Assembly (NCBI RefSeq): GCF_937875265.1
Contig: NZ_CALLXM010000288.1
Location: 1-9,373, forward strand
Source of the DNA: an uncultured Acetobacter sp.
GTDB taxonomy: Bacteria > Pseudomonadota > Alphaproteobacteria > Acetobacterales > Acetobacteraceae
Direction of reading: 5' to 3'
DNA: 9,373 nt
The notes under the pieces: generated by a model
Databases searched by the model: none
Seen by the model: only the letters and a program-made list of their open reading frames with translations
Told to the model about the DNA's origin: nothing
Made by a program: the position numbers and the translations under genes
Shown: piece by piece, positions 1-5,932 of the stretch
How positions within the stretch are numbered: the first letter of the stretch is position 1
How the letters are laid out: every line of letters begins with the position of its first letter

Positions 1-375
1 TACGGTCTGGAACGTCTGGCCATGTATGTTCAGGGCGTCGAGAACGTTTATGACCTCGATTACAACGGGACAGGCCTGACCTACGGCGATGTCTTCCTGC
101 GCGCCGAGCAGGATTATTCCCGCCATAACTTTGAGCTGGCGGATACGGAACTACTGTTCCGCCATTTTGCCGATGCAGAAAAAGAAAGTGTGGCACTGGC
201 AGAAGCCGGTGTTGCCCAGCCTGCCTATGACCAGTGCCTTAAGGCCAGCCACCTGTTCAACCTGCTGGATGCGCGCGGCGTGATCAGCGTGAGTGAGCGT
301 GCGGCTTATATTGGCCGTGTGCGGACGCTAGCAAAACTATGCTGTGAGACCTGGCTGGCTGGCGAGGACAAATAA
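1..375 (+). CDS. glyQ: Glycyl-tRNA synthetase alpha subunit, 3' part (5' end outside window)
   Basis: This is the C-terminal 124 residues of the catalytic alpha subunit of the alpha2-beta2 glycyl-tRNA synthetase, which charges tRNA-Gly with glycine in the cytoplasm. The reading frame is open from base 1 (YGLERLAMYVQGVENVYDLD). The GLERL stretch is the class II motif 3 that helps bind ATP. It is followed by YGDVFLRAEQDYSRHNFE and by the family's conserved tail, with SHLFNLLDARGVISVSER near the end. The full protein is usually about 300 residues, so more than half lies upstream of the window. It stops with TAA at 373-375, 4 bases before the glyS start, so the two subunits are almost certainly translated from one message. 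Nothing is unusual in the visible part. Confidence 0.96.
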   Translation, partial: YGLERLAMYVQGVENVYDLDYNGTGLTYGDVFLRAEQDYSRHNFELADTELLFRHFADAEKESVALAEAGVAQPAYDQCLKASHLFNLLDARGVISVSERAAYIGRVRTLAKLCCETWLAGEDK

Positions 376-379
376 GATC

Positions 380-2440
380 ATGCCCGAATTGCTGATAGAA
401 CTTTTTTCAGAAGAAATTCCCGCCCGCATGCAGCAGCAGGCCGGTGAGCATCTACTCCGCCTGCTATCTGATGCTCTTGCCCCGCTGAACCCGCAGGGTG
501 CTGTGGCCTATACCGGCCCGCGCCGCATTGCGGCCTCCTGCACGCTGGACGCGCATGTGCCCGGCCGCACGGTATCTGAGCGCGGCCCGCGTGAAAGTGC
601 ACCGGATAAGGCTCTGGAAGGCTTCACCCGCAAGCATGGTGTCACGCGTGATGCCCTGACGTTGAAGAACGGCTTCTGGGTGCTGGAACGGGAAGAACCC
701 GCTATTAGCGCCAAAACGCACATTGCCGCCATTATGCCGGACCTGCTGCGCCGCTTCCCATGGCCCAAATCCATGCGTTGGGGACAGGGAAGCACCTTTA
801 CGTGGGTTCGCCCGCTGCGTCGCATTCTGTGCATTCTGAACGGTGAGACCGTCGCGTTCTCTCTGGCGCAGGGTGACGATAATGGACACAACCTCCAGCC
901 TGGCAACCAAACGGAAGGCCATCGCTTCCTCTCTCCCGGCGCGGTGACTGTCAACAGCGCAGCGGAATGGCAGGACACGCTGAAAGCCCGCCATGTGCAG
1001 GTGCACGCAGCAGACCGTCGGGAAACCATTGTTACAGGCCTGACGGCCCTTGCTTCCTCAGAAGGTCTGACCCTTGTGCCAGATTCCGGGCTGGTGGATG
1101 AAGTCGCCGGACTGGTGGAATGGCCGGTGCCGTTCCTTGGCCGGATTGACGAGAAATACATGGATCTGCCCGCCGAGGTGATGCAGGTCTCCATGCGCGT
1201 CAACCAGCGCTATTTTGCCCTGCGTAACGAAGATGGGTCTTCTGCTCCACGCTTTGCATTTGTAGCCAATATTGTCCCGGCAGATGACGGCACGCTGATT
1301 GTCACAGGAAATGAGCGCGTGCTACGCGCCCGCTTTGCCGATGCCCGCCATTTCTGGGATCTGGACCGCAAGCACACCCTCGCATCACGCCTGGGTGCGC
1401 TGGATGCCATCACTTTTCACGCCAAGCTGGGGAGTCAGGGAGACCGCACACGCCGTATGATGCGTCTGGCCGGGCTGATTGCCCCGATGATTGGGGCCTC
1501 TAAAACCGAGTGTGAACGCGCCGCCGAACTCAGCAAAACGGACCTGACCACCGGTATGGTTGGAGAATTCCCGGAACTGCAGGGCGTGATGGGCGGCTAT
1601 TATGCACAGCATGATTGCGAGACACCGAATGTCTGTCAGGCCGTCAGTGAACAGTATATGCCGCGTGGCCCTGGTGACACGGTACCAACAGCCCCGGTTT
1701 CTGTTGTGCTGGGTCTGGCAGACCGGTTTGACATGCTGGCTGCTTTCTTTGCTGCGGGTGAAAAACCGTCCGGCTCAGGAGACCCGTTTGGCCTGCGCCG
1801 TGCTGCACTTGGCATTATCCGCCTGATCCGGGAAAACGGTTTGCGGCTGGATCTGGTCAAGCTGTTCCTGCTGGCAGCTGAAACGCTGCCGGAAGCGCTG
1901 CGGGAAGCACCGGATCTGGCACTGCTGCCGCAGTTTATTGCGGAACGACTGCGTGTTCAGCTACGCTCAGAAGGTGCTCGGTATGATTGCCTTGCTGCAA
2001 TTTCTACCGGCAATACCGACACGGACATTACCCGCCTTCTGGCCCGTGCACAGGCGCTGGAAACCATGCTGGCCACGGAAGACGGGAAGAACCTGCTCGC
2101 CGCGACCCGTCGTGCAGCTAATATTCTGCGCATTGAAGACCGCAAAGATGGCCCGCACGAAGGTGCCCCCGATCCTGCTCTGCTTGCTCAGCCCGAAGAG
2201 CAGGCTCTGGCCGCCACACTGGATCGGGTTGAACCGGCTGTGGAAAAAGCTTTTGCAGAAGAACGCTTTACCGACGCCATGCGTGAGGCCGCCAGCCTGC
2301 GCGGGCCTCTGGATAAATTCTTTGAAGCTGTGACCGTCAACGCCCCTGAAGCTCCTCTGCGCCTCAACCGCCTGCGGTTGCTGGCTCGTCTGGGCCGCAT
2401 GATGCGTCTGATTGCAGATTTCAGCCAGATTGAAGGCTAA
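380..2440 (+). CDS. glyS: Glycyl-tRNA synthetase beta subunit
   Basis: This is the complete 686-residue beta subunit of tetrameric glycyl-tRNA synthetase, close to the usual length of about 690. It carries the tRNA-recognition parts of the enzyme. The start is the ATG at 380, which gives the family N-terminus MPELLIELFSEEIPARMQ. An in-frame ATG at 344 lies inside glyQ and is less likely. A GAGGA at 364-368 can serve as ribosome-binding site. Recognisable blocks are RWGQGSTFTWVRPLRRIL, EGHRFLSPG, MQVSMRVNQRYFAL, the LRARFADARHFWDLD block, LSKTDLTTGMVGEFPELQG, and GSGDPFGLRRAALGIIRLI. The last 120 or so residues form the DALR-type anticodon-binding region (FTDAMREAASLRGPLDKFF). The gene follows glyQ after 4 bases and ends 28 bases before a strong terminator, so it is the last gene of the operon. 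Confidence 0.97.
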   Translation: MPELLIELFSEEIPARMQQQAGEHLLRLLSDALAPLNPQGAVAYTGPRRIAASCTLDAHVPGRTVSERGPRESAPDKALEGFTRKHGVTRDALTLKNGFWVLEREEPAISAKTHIAAIMPDLLRRFPWPKSMRWGQGSTFTWVRPLRRILCILNGETVAFSLAQGDDNGHNLQPGNQTEGHRFLSPGAVTVNSAAEWQDTLKARHVQVHAADRRETIVTGLTALASSEGLTLVPDSGLVDEVAGLVEWPVPFLGRIDEKYMDLPAEVMQVSMRVNQRYFALRNEDGSSAPRFAFVANIVPADDGTLIVTGNERVLRARFADARHFWDLDRKHTLASRLGALDAITFHAKLGSQGDRTRRMMRLAGLIAPMIGASKTECERAAELSKTDLTTGMVGEFPELQGVMGGYYAQHDCETPNVCQAVSEQYMPRGPGDTVPTAPVSVVLGLADRFDMLAAFFAAGEKPSGSGDPFGLRRAALGIIRLIRENGLRLDLVKLFLLAAETLPEALREAPDLALLPQFIAERLRVQLRSEGARYDCLAAISTGNTDTDITRLLARAQALETMLATEDGKNLLAATRRAANILRIEDRKDGPHEGAPDPALLAQPEEQALAATLDRVEPAVEKAFAEERFTDAMREAASLRGPLDKFFEAVTVNAPEAPLRLNRLRLLARLGRMMRLIADFSQIEG

Positions 2441-2468
2441 GCGCCCTTTTCCTGGACGGGCTTAAACT

Positions 2469-2510
2469 AAAAAAGAGAGACGTGGTGTTCTGCCATGTCT
2501 CTCTTTTTTT
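2469..2510. terminator. Bidirectional rho-independent terminator between glyS and csaA-like gene
   Basis: An 11-bp stem (2475-2485 with 2493-2503, including one G-T wobble) closes a 7-base loop. It is flanked by six or more A on the left and seven T on the right, so a U-tract follows the hairpin on either strand. It lies 28 bases after the glyS stop and about 30 bases after the stop of the convergent gene at 2540, so it can end both transcripts. Confidence 0.93.
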
Positions 2511-2539
2511 ATGGATACTCTGGAGTTTCCCCCAAAAGT

Positions 2540-2872
2540 TCAACTCAGCCGCGTGCCATTGGGAACCGGTCTTTCCAGAGAGGCCAGCACGACGCCCTCT
2601 TTTGTTTCAAAACCCGAGAGCAGGAACTCGGAGCGAAACGGCCCAATCTGTTTTTCCGGAAAATTGATAATCCCGATAATCTGCCGGCCAATCAATGTTT
2701 CCGGCCCATAGAGATGCGTGACCTGCGCACTGGTTTTACGCTCCCCATACAGCCCGAAATCCACCCAGATTTTATAGGCCGGTTTGCGCGCTTCTGGAAA
2801 AGGCTCCACGCGCAGAATGGTGCCTGCGACCATCATGATTTTTTCAAAATCTGACCAGACGATCTGCTCCAT
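2540..2872 (-). CDS. csaA: CsaA-type tRNA-binding (OB-fold) protein
   Basis: This 110-residue protein matches the CsaA/YgjH-like tRNA-binding domain family almost end to end. Conserved stretches are MEQIVWSDFEK at the N-terminus, then GTILRVEPFPEARKPAYK, SAQVTHLY, GRQIIGIINFPEKQIGPF and PVPNGTRL at the end. Family members are homodimeric OB-fold proteins related to the tRNA-binding domains of methionyl- and phenylalanyl-tRNA synthetases. In Bacillus CsaA is described as an export-related chaperone, but a tRNA-linked role is also possible and the sequence does not decide. I use the ATG at 2872: it has AAGGAG 8 bases upstream, whereas the in-frame GTG at 2881 overlaps that site. It is isolated between two terminators, so it appears to be a single-gene unit. 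I see no convincing promoter. Confidence 0.9.
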   Translation of the reverse strand: MEQIVWSDFEKIMMVAGTILRVEPFPEARKPAYKIWVDFGLYGERKTSAQVTHLYGPETLIGRQIIGIINFPEKQIGPFRSEFLLSGFETKEGVVLASLERPVPNGTRLS

Positions 2873-2880
2873 GAGGCACA

Positions 2881-2886
2881 CTCCTT
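2881..2886 (-). promoter_or_regulatory. Ribosome-binding site fixing the csaA-like start
   Basis: The - strand reads AAGGAG here, 8 bases before the ATG at 2872. It overlaps the alternative in-frame GTG at 2881-2879, which could not be used with this site, so it decides the start. Confidence 0.8.
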
Positions 2887-2941
2887 ACCTGTTGATCATG
2901 ATGCCTTTCTTTGTGTCGTAACACCGGGACGAAGCTCACAT

Positions 2942-2977
2942 AAAAAAAGCGTGTGGCCTGATCTGACCACACGCTTT
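2942..2977 (-). terminator. Rho-independent terminator of the DUF1328 gene
   Basis: A perfect 11-bp stem (2946-2956 with 2967-2977, AAAGCGTGTGG paired with CCACACGCTTT) closes a 10-base loop. On the - strand the stem runs straight into a run of seven T (complement of 2942-2948). It lies about 65 bases after the stop of the - strand gene ending at 3042, so it separates that transcript from the csaA-like gene. Confidence 0.88.
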
Positions 2978-3041
2978 CCTGTTTTTAACCCGAATTTTTG
3001 TCTATTCGCATTTTATAATCAAACCATGAAGCCATGCACGG

Positions 3042-3209
3042 TTATCTAGGCGAGCGCCCAAAAAAGAAACTAACAACCAGCAACACAACAAAAACAAACA
3101 ACAGAATTTTTGCAATACCAGCAAAGCTGGACGCAGCGCCGCCAAACCCAAACAGAGAGGCAATCAACGCCAGAATCAAAAAGGTCAGAACCCACCGTAA
3201 AATAGCCAT
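3042..3209 (-). CDS. UPF0391/DUF1328 small membrane protein (YtjA-like)
   Basis: This 55-residue, almost wholly hydrophobic protein matches the small UPF0391/DUF1328 family, which includes E. coli YtjA at about 53 residues. It begins MAILRWVLTFLILALIASL and has a short GFGGAASSFAGIAK turn. A second hydrophobic segment (residues 34-49) follows, ending in the short basic tail GRSPR. Two inner-membrane helices are expected. The molecular function is unknown; family members are often reported among stress-responsive genes. The start is the ATG at 3209, with GAGGAG 7 bases upstream. An extension to 3293 would add 28 residues unlike the family, and I reject it. It has its own terminator (2942-2977) and a candidate stress-type promoter at 3278-3302, so it looks monocistronic. 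Confidence 0.88.
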   Translation of the reverse strand: MAILRWVLTFLILALIASLFGFGGAASSFAGIAKILLFVFVVLLVVSFFFGRSPR

Positions 3210-3216
3210 CTCGTCT

Positions 3217-3222
3217 CTCCTC
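3217..3222 (-). promoter_or_regulatory. Ribosome-binding site for the DUF1328 gene
   Basis: The - strand reads GAGGAG, 7 bases before the ATG at 3209. It supports the short 55-residue start over the longer open frame that begins at 3293. Confidence 0.8.
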
Positions 3223-3240
3223 AAGAACACCGCAGTTTCT

Positions 3241-3257
3241 CCGGAAAAACATTCCGG
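3241..3257 (-). other. Small hairpin in the leader of the DUF1328 gene
   Basis: CCGGAA (3241-3246) and TTCCGG (3252-3257) form a perfect 6-bp stem with a 5-base loop, between the candidate promoter and the ribosome-binding site. No U-tract follows on the - strand, so it is not a typical terminator. It could affect mRNA stability or translation, but its role is unknown. Confidence 0.45.
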
Positions 3258-3277
3258 CACTGTGCTTCCCCCAATCC

Positions 3278-3302
3278 AACGCAGGGGAAACAAAAAAGTT
3301 CT
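3278..3302 (-). promoter_or_regulatory. Candidate EcfG-type (general stress sigma) promoter for the DUF1328 gene
   Basis: Read on the - strand, AGAAC (3302-3298) is followed by exactly 16 bases and then CGTT (3281-3278). The known consensus for the alphaproteobacterial general stress sigma factor EcfG is GGAAC, 16-17 bases, CGTT, so nine core positions match with one difference. Transcription would start near 3270 and give a leader of about 60 bases. The position before a DUF1328 gene is plausible, but the motif is short and no EcfG gene is visible in the window. Confidence 0.4.
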
Positions 3303-3352
3303 CTCGGTATAGAAACGAGCTACTCAATGCACGACGCAGAGACATACGCTCC

Positions 3353-3386
3353 TGAGTTTAAGCCTAAAACAGAGGCGCAAAACTCA
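3353..3386 (-). terminator. Possible 3' hairpin after the secreted-protein gene
   Basis: TGAGTTT (3353-3359) pairs with AAACTCA (3380-3386), and inside it GCCT (3362-3365) pairs with AGGC (3373-3376), giving 11 bp with a small internal loop. It starts 11 bases after the stop of the - strand gene ending at 3398. There is no T-run on the - strand afterwards, so efficient intrinsic termination is doubtful. Confidence 0.35.
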
Positions 3387-3397
3387 AAGCTATTTGG

Positions 3398-4162
3398 TCA
3401 GTGGCCTTCAGACCCCGGAATAATATCGTACCCCGCACTACCCGGAGCTGGGCCCGGCTGGGGGCCGCTCCCTACAGCAACGCCAACCATCTGGTTGGAA
3501 GCTGGCCCGATTTCCCGTGCGTCTATTGCAACCCCAAGCTCACCACTGCTGCCCGTACCCACGGCATACAGCATCTGCCCCGGCTTCAGCCAGGCTGCCA
3601 GACGAGTAGCCTCACGCGGGGGAAGATAAACCACGGAGTGATCTTTCAGAACCGCGCCATTCAGCTGGCCATCCAAGTCATACAGCGGCATCCAGACCTC
3701 GCCGTGCAGCACCAGATCCGGGCCCGCGATCATCTCGGTAGACTGACGCGGCATGGCAATGAAGGTGTCCTGCATGCCACGCCCACGTGGGCTGGTAAGG
3801 CCAAAGGCCCGAATAATGGGAAGCGTGCGCCCCTTCAGGCCACGGATATCAACCGTATCACCGGGTTTGATCAGGCCGGCCAACGTGTGGCCCTGATCTG
3901 GGGAGACGAACACCTGCGTGCCGTCATTCAGAACAAACCCAACCACGCCCCCGTGGGAAGACGGCAGAAACTGCGACACCTGCCCGCTGAAGTGCGGCAG
4001 GCCTGTGAGGTCATACACCCCGGCAGCTTCCTTTTCCGTCACCGTCTGGTGGGACGAAAATATTGCCGCACTCTGCTGCCCGGCGGGTGCCTTATAAGCA
4101 GGTGCCGCAAGGGCCACAGAAGAAGCCAGCAGGAAAGCTGGAAGGCAGAACAGATGGCGCAT
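3398..4162 (-). CDS. Predicted secreted protein of unknown function with two tandem repeats
   Basis: I do not recognise this 254-residue protein. It starts with a clear Sec signal peptide: MRHLF, a hydrophobic core, and an ALA site near residue 19, so it should be periplasmic or extracellular. After a linker of about 35 residues there are two related units, about residues 59-108 and 153-202. They align without gaps at an offset of exactly 94, and share GxV, VLxD, a V...P pair, LA, and KPG followed by a glycine. The beta-rich pattern with a KPG turn suggests small OB-like barrels, but that is inference. The last 25 or so residues are Gly/Pro-rich. No catalytic motif is visible. It follows purH after 80 bases in the same direction. 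There is no good Shine-Dalgarno sequence before the ATG, and a 9-bp inverted repeat covers the start codon. Confidence 0.8.
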   Translation of the reverse strand: MRHLFCLPAFLLASSVALAAPAYKAPAGQQSAAIFSSHQTVTEKEAAGVYDLTGLPHFSGQVSQFLPSSHGGVVGFVLNDGTQVFVSPDQGHTLAGLIKPGDTVDIRGLKGRTLPIIRAFGLTSPRGRGMQDTFIAMPRQSTEMIAGPDLVLHGEVWMPLYDLDGQLNGAVLKDHSVVYLPPREATRLAAWLKPGQMLYAVGTGSSGELGVAIDAREIGPASNQMVGVAVGSGPQPGPAPGSAGYDIIPGSEGH

Positions 4163-4199
4163 GGATCAACCGATTAGAGGAAGGGAGACTATGCGCCAT
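4154..4199. repeat. 9-bp perfect inverted repeat at the start codon of the secreted-protein gene
   Basis: ATGGCGCAT (4154-4162) and ATGCGCCAT (4191-4199) are exact reverse complements separated by 28 bases. On the - strand the downstream arm is the start codon plus the next two codons of the gene that begins at 4162. In a message reading through from purH the upstream arm could pair with the start region. Alternatively it is a protein-binding site, or chance. Confidence 0.5.
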
Positions 4200-4220
4200 T
4201 GTTCGTCAGGAATGCGCTTC
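4192..4220 (-). promoter_or_regulatory. Weak promoter candidate for the secreted-protein gene
   Basis: On the - strand TTGCCG is followed by 17 bases and AACAAT, each matching the housekeeping consensus at 4 of 6 positions. The spacing is ideal but the elements are poor. The -35-like part falls inside the purH 3' hairpin and the -10-like part overlaps the inverted repeat. Readthrough from purH is an equally good explanation. Confidence 0.2.
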
Positions 4221-4240
4221 CGGCAAGAGCCGGAAAAGCG
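4215..4240 (-). terminator. Hairpin directly after purH
   Basis: TTCCGGC (4218-4224) pairs with GCCGGAA (4229-4235) around a 4-base loop. CGC and GCG extend the stem across a 2-base bulge. It begins 2 bases after the purH stop codon. The - strand has no T-run after it, so it may be an attenuating or mRNA-protecting hairpin and not a full terminator. Confidence 0.4.
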
Positions 4241-4242
4241 TG

Positions 4243-5820
4243 TCAGTGGCGGAAATGACGCATACCGGTGAAGACCATGGCAATCCCGGCAGCATCGGCC
4301 GCAGCAATCACCTCATCATCACGGATGGAGCCACCCGGCTGAATAACAGCGGTTGCCCCGGCAGCCACAATGGTTTCCAGCCCGTCAGCAAACGGGAAAA
4401 ATGCATCAGACGCTGCAACAGACCCCTGCGTGAGCGGTGCATCAAGCCCGGCGGCCTTAGCGGCTTCCCCGCTTTTGCTGGCCGCAATCCGTGCGGAGTC
4501 AACGCGGCTCATCTGGCCAGCGCCAATGCCTACCGTGGCATTGTTCTTGGCATAGACAATGGCGTTGGACTTCACGTGCTTGGCCACACGGAAGGCAAAC
4601 TGCAGGTCTTCCATTTCCTGAGCAGACGGCGCGCGTTTGGTAACCACACGCAGGGACTCGGGTTTGATCTGCCCGTTATCCCGTGTCTGCGCCAGAAAAC
4701 CACCAGCCACAGAGCGTACAACCACACCCGCAGCAGCGGCATCCGGCAGGCTACCCGTCAGCAGCAGGCGCAAATTCTTCTTGCGCGCCAGAACAGCTTT
4801 TGCCTCATCATCCGCATCCGGAGCGACAATGACTTCGGTGAAGATCCCGGCAATTTTTATTGCTGTTTCCACATCCAGCGTGCGGTTGAGGGCAACAATC
4901 CCACCAAAGGCAGACACAGGGTCACACCGCAGGGCTGTGTCCCAGCATGCTGCAAGGGTGTCACCCACTGCCACACCGCACGGGTTGGCATGTTTGACAA
5001 TCACAACAGCCGGACGATCAAACTCTGCCACGGCTTCAAACGCAGCATCGGTATCGTTGATGTTGTTGTAAGACAGCGCCTTGCCCTGCACCTGCACAGC
5101 CGTCGCCACGCCGGGGCGTGTGCTGCCGTCTTTGTAGAAAGCAGCCTGCTGGTGCGGGTTTTCACCATACCGCAGCACTTCCGCCCGCTGGCCTGCCAGC
5201 ACAAAGCGTTCCGGCAGGTTGTCCTGCGCCTGTGCAGCAAACCATGCAGCAATTGCGGCATCATACGCTGCGGTGCGGGCATAAGCCGCACCGGCATAGG
5301 CACGACGCGCATCAAGCGTGCTGCCACCCTGCGCCAGAGCCTCAATCAGCCCGGCATACTGAACGGTGTCGGTCAACACCACGACATGCCCGTGATTTTT
5401 AGCTGCGGCACGGATAAGGGCCGGGCCGCCAATATCAATGTTTTCAATGCAGTCTTCAGTGCCAGCGCCGGCAGCAACCGTTTTTTCAAACGGATACAGA
5501 TTGACCGCGACCAGATCGATCGGGGCAATCTGGTGTTCTTCCATCTGGGCCACATGAGCAGGCAGATCACGCCGCCCGAGAATGCCACCGTGGATCTGGG
5601 GCACAAGCGTTTTTACGCGACCATCCAGAATTTCGGGGAACCCGGTGTGATCAGACACCTCGGTGACAGGAAGGCCAGCGTCACGCAAAGCGCGGGCAGA
5701 CCCACCTGTGGAAAGAATTTCCGCACCGTGCGCGATCAACGCGCGCCCGAGGTCAAGAAGCCCCGTTTTGTCGGAAACAGAAATCAACGCGCGGCGCACG
5801 GGTTGCGTCGTCTGGCTCAT
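4243..5820 (-). CDS. purH: Bifunctional AICAR transformylase / IMP cyclohydrolase
   Basis: PurH catalyses the last two steps of de novo purine synthesis: formylation of AICAR with 10-formyl-tetrahydrofolate, then ring closure to IMP. The N-terminal cyclohydrolase domain (about residues 1-200) has ALISVSDKTGL, ILSTGGSARAL, GRVKTL (Lys near 70), and IDIGGPALIRAAAKNH. The transformylase domain follows with VLRYGENPHQQAAFY, SYNNINDTDAAFEA, VKHANPCGVA (catalytic Lys-His near 276-277), DPVSAFGGIVALN, GIGAGQMSRVDSARIA and a complete C-terminus ending GMRHFRH. I use the ATG at 5820 (525 residues, the normal length), which has AAAGG 8 bases upstream; the in-frame GTG at 5838 lies upstream of that site. 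One oddity is LVPQ at about residues 72-75, where many PurH proteins have LHPK. It lies 93 bases after trmB, with a hairpin between. Confidence 0.97.
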   Translation of the reverse strand: MSQTTQPVRRALISVSDKTGLLDLGRALIAHGAEILSTGGSARALRDAGLPVTEVSDHTGFPEILDGRVKTLVPQIHGGILGRRDLPAHVAQMEEHQIAPIDLVAVNLYPFEKTVAAGAGTEDCIENIDIGGPALIRAAAKNHGHVVVLTDTVQYAGLIEALAQGGSTLDARRAYAGAAYARTAAYDAAIAAWFAAQAQDNLPERFVLAGQRAEVLRYGENPHQQAAFYKDGSTRPGVATAVQVQGKALSYNNINDTDAAFEAVAEFDRPAVVIVKHANPCGVAVGDTLAACWDTALRCDPVSAFGGIVALNRTLDVETAIKIAGIFTEVIVAPDADDEAKAVLARKKNLRLLLTGSLPDAAAAGVVVRSVAGGFLAQTRDNGQIKPESLRVVTKRAPSAQEMEDLQFAFRVAKHVKSNAIVYAKNNATVGIGAGQMSRVDSARIAASKSGEAAKAAGLDAPLTQGSVAASDAFFPFADGLETIVAAGATAVIQPGGSIRDDEVIAAADAAGIAMVFTGMRHFRH

Positions 5821-5828
5821 GGGGCGGA

Positions 5829-5833
5829 CCTTT
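5829..5833 (-). promoter_or_regulatory. Ribosome-binding site fixing the purH start
   Basis: The - strand reads AAAGG, 8 bases before the ATG at 5820. The in-frame GTG at 5838 lies just upstream of this site, which favours the 525-residue form. Confidence 0.65.
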
Positions 5834-5908
5834 CGCACGGCTAAACCTGAAGTAAAGCGGCTCCTTAGCCAACAAGCGGCCCAAGAGCAACCATTCTCAC
5901 CCCGGAAA

Positions 5909-5932
5909 GACCTTTAACGGCGCGTAAAGGTC
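5909..5932 (-). terminator. Hairpin spanning the trmB stop codon
   Basis: GACCTTTA (5909-5916) and TAAAGGTC (5925-5932) are exact reverse complements around an 8-base loop. The trmB stop codon (5914-5916) lies in the stem. On the - strand only TTT follows, so it could be a weak or partial terminator between trmB and purH. Confidence 0.45.

Noticed and set aside
464..1203. Two long - strand frames inside glyS
   Set aside because: They are shadows of glyS, whose motifs run through the whole region.
2482..2854. + strand frames over the csaA-like gene
   Set aside because: The - strand protein matches a known family along its whole length and has a ribosome-binding site.
2913..2924. GTGTCGTAACAC, a short imperfect palindrome upstream of the csaA-like gene
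   Set aside because: Only four base pairs per arm with an asymmetric centre, which is too weak to call an operator.
2991..3008. CGAAT/ATTCG 5-bp hairpin near 3000
   Set aside because: It is short and AT-rich, with a much stronger terminator next to it. Probably chance.
3401..4177. 258-codon open frame on the + strand opposite the secreted-protein gene
   Set aside because: The - strand frame has a signal peptide and a clean internal duplication. The + strand frame is His/Arg-rich without domains.
4063..5844. 593-codon open frame on the + strand opposite purH
   Set aside because: It is antisense to an unmistakable purH. The translation is rich in His, Arg, Cys and Asn with no recognisable motif, and such long shadows are common opposite biased codons.
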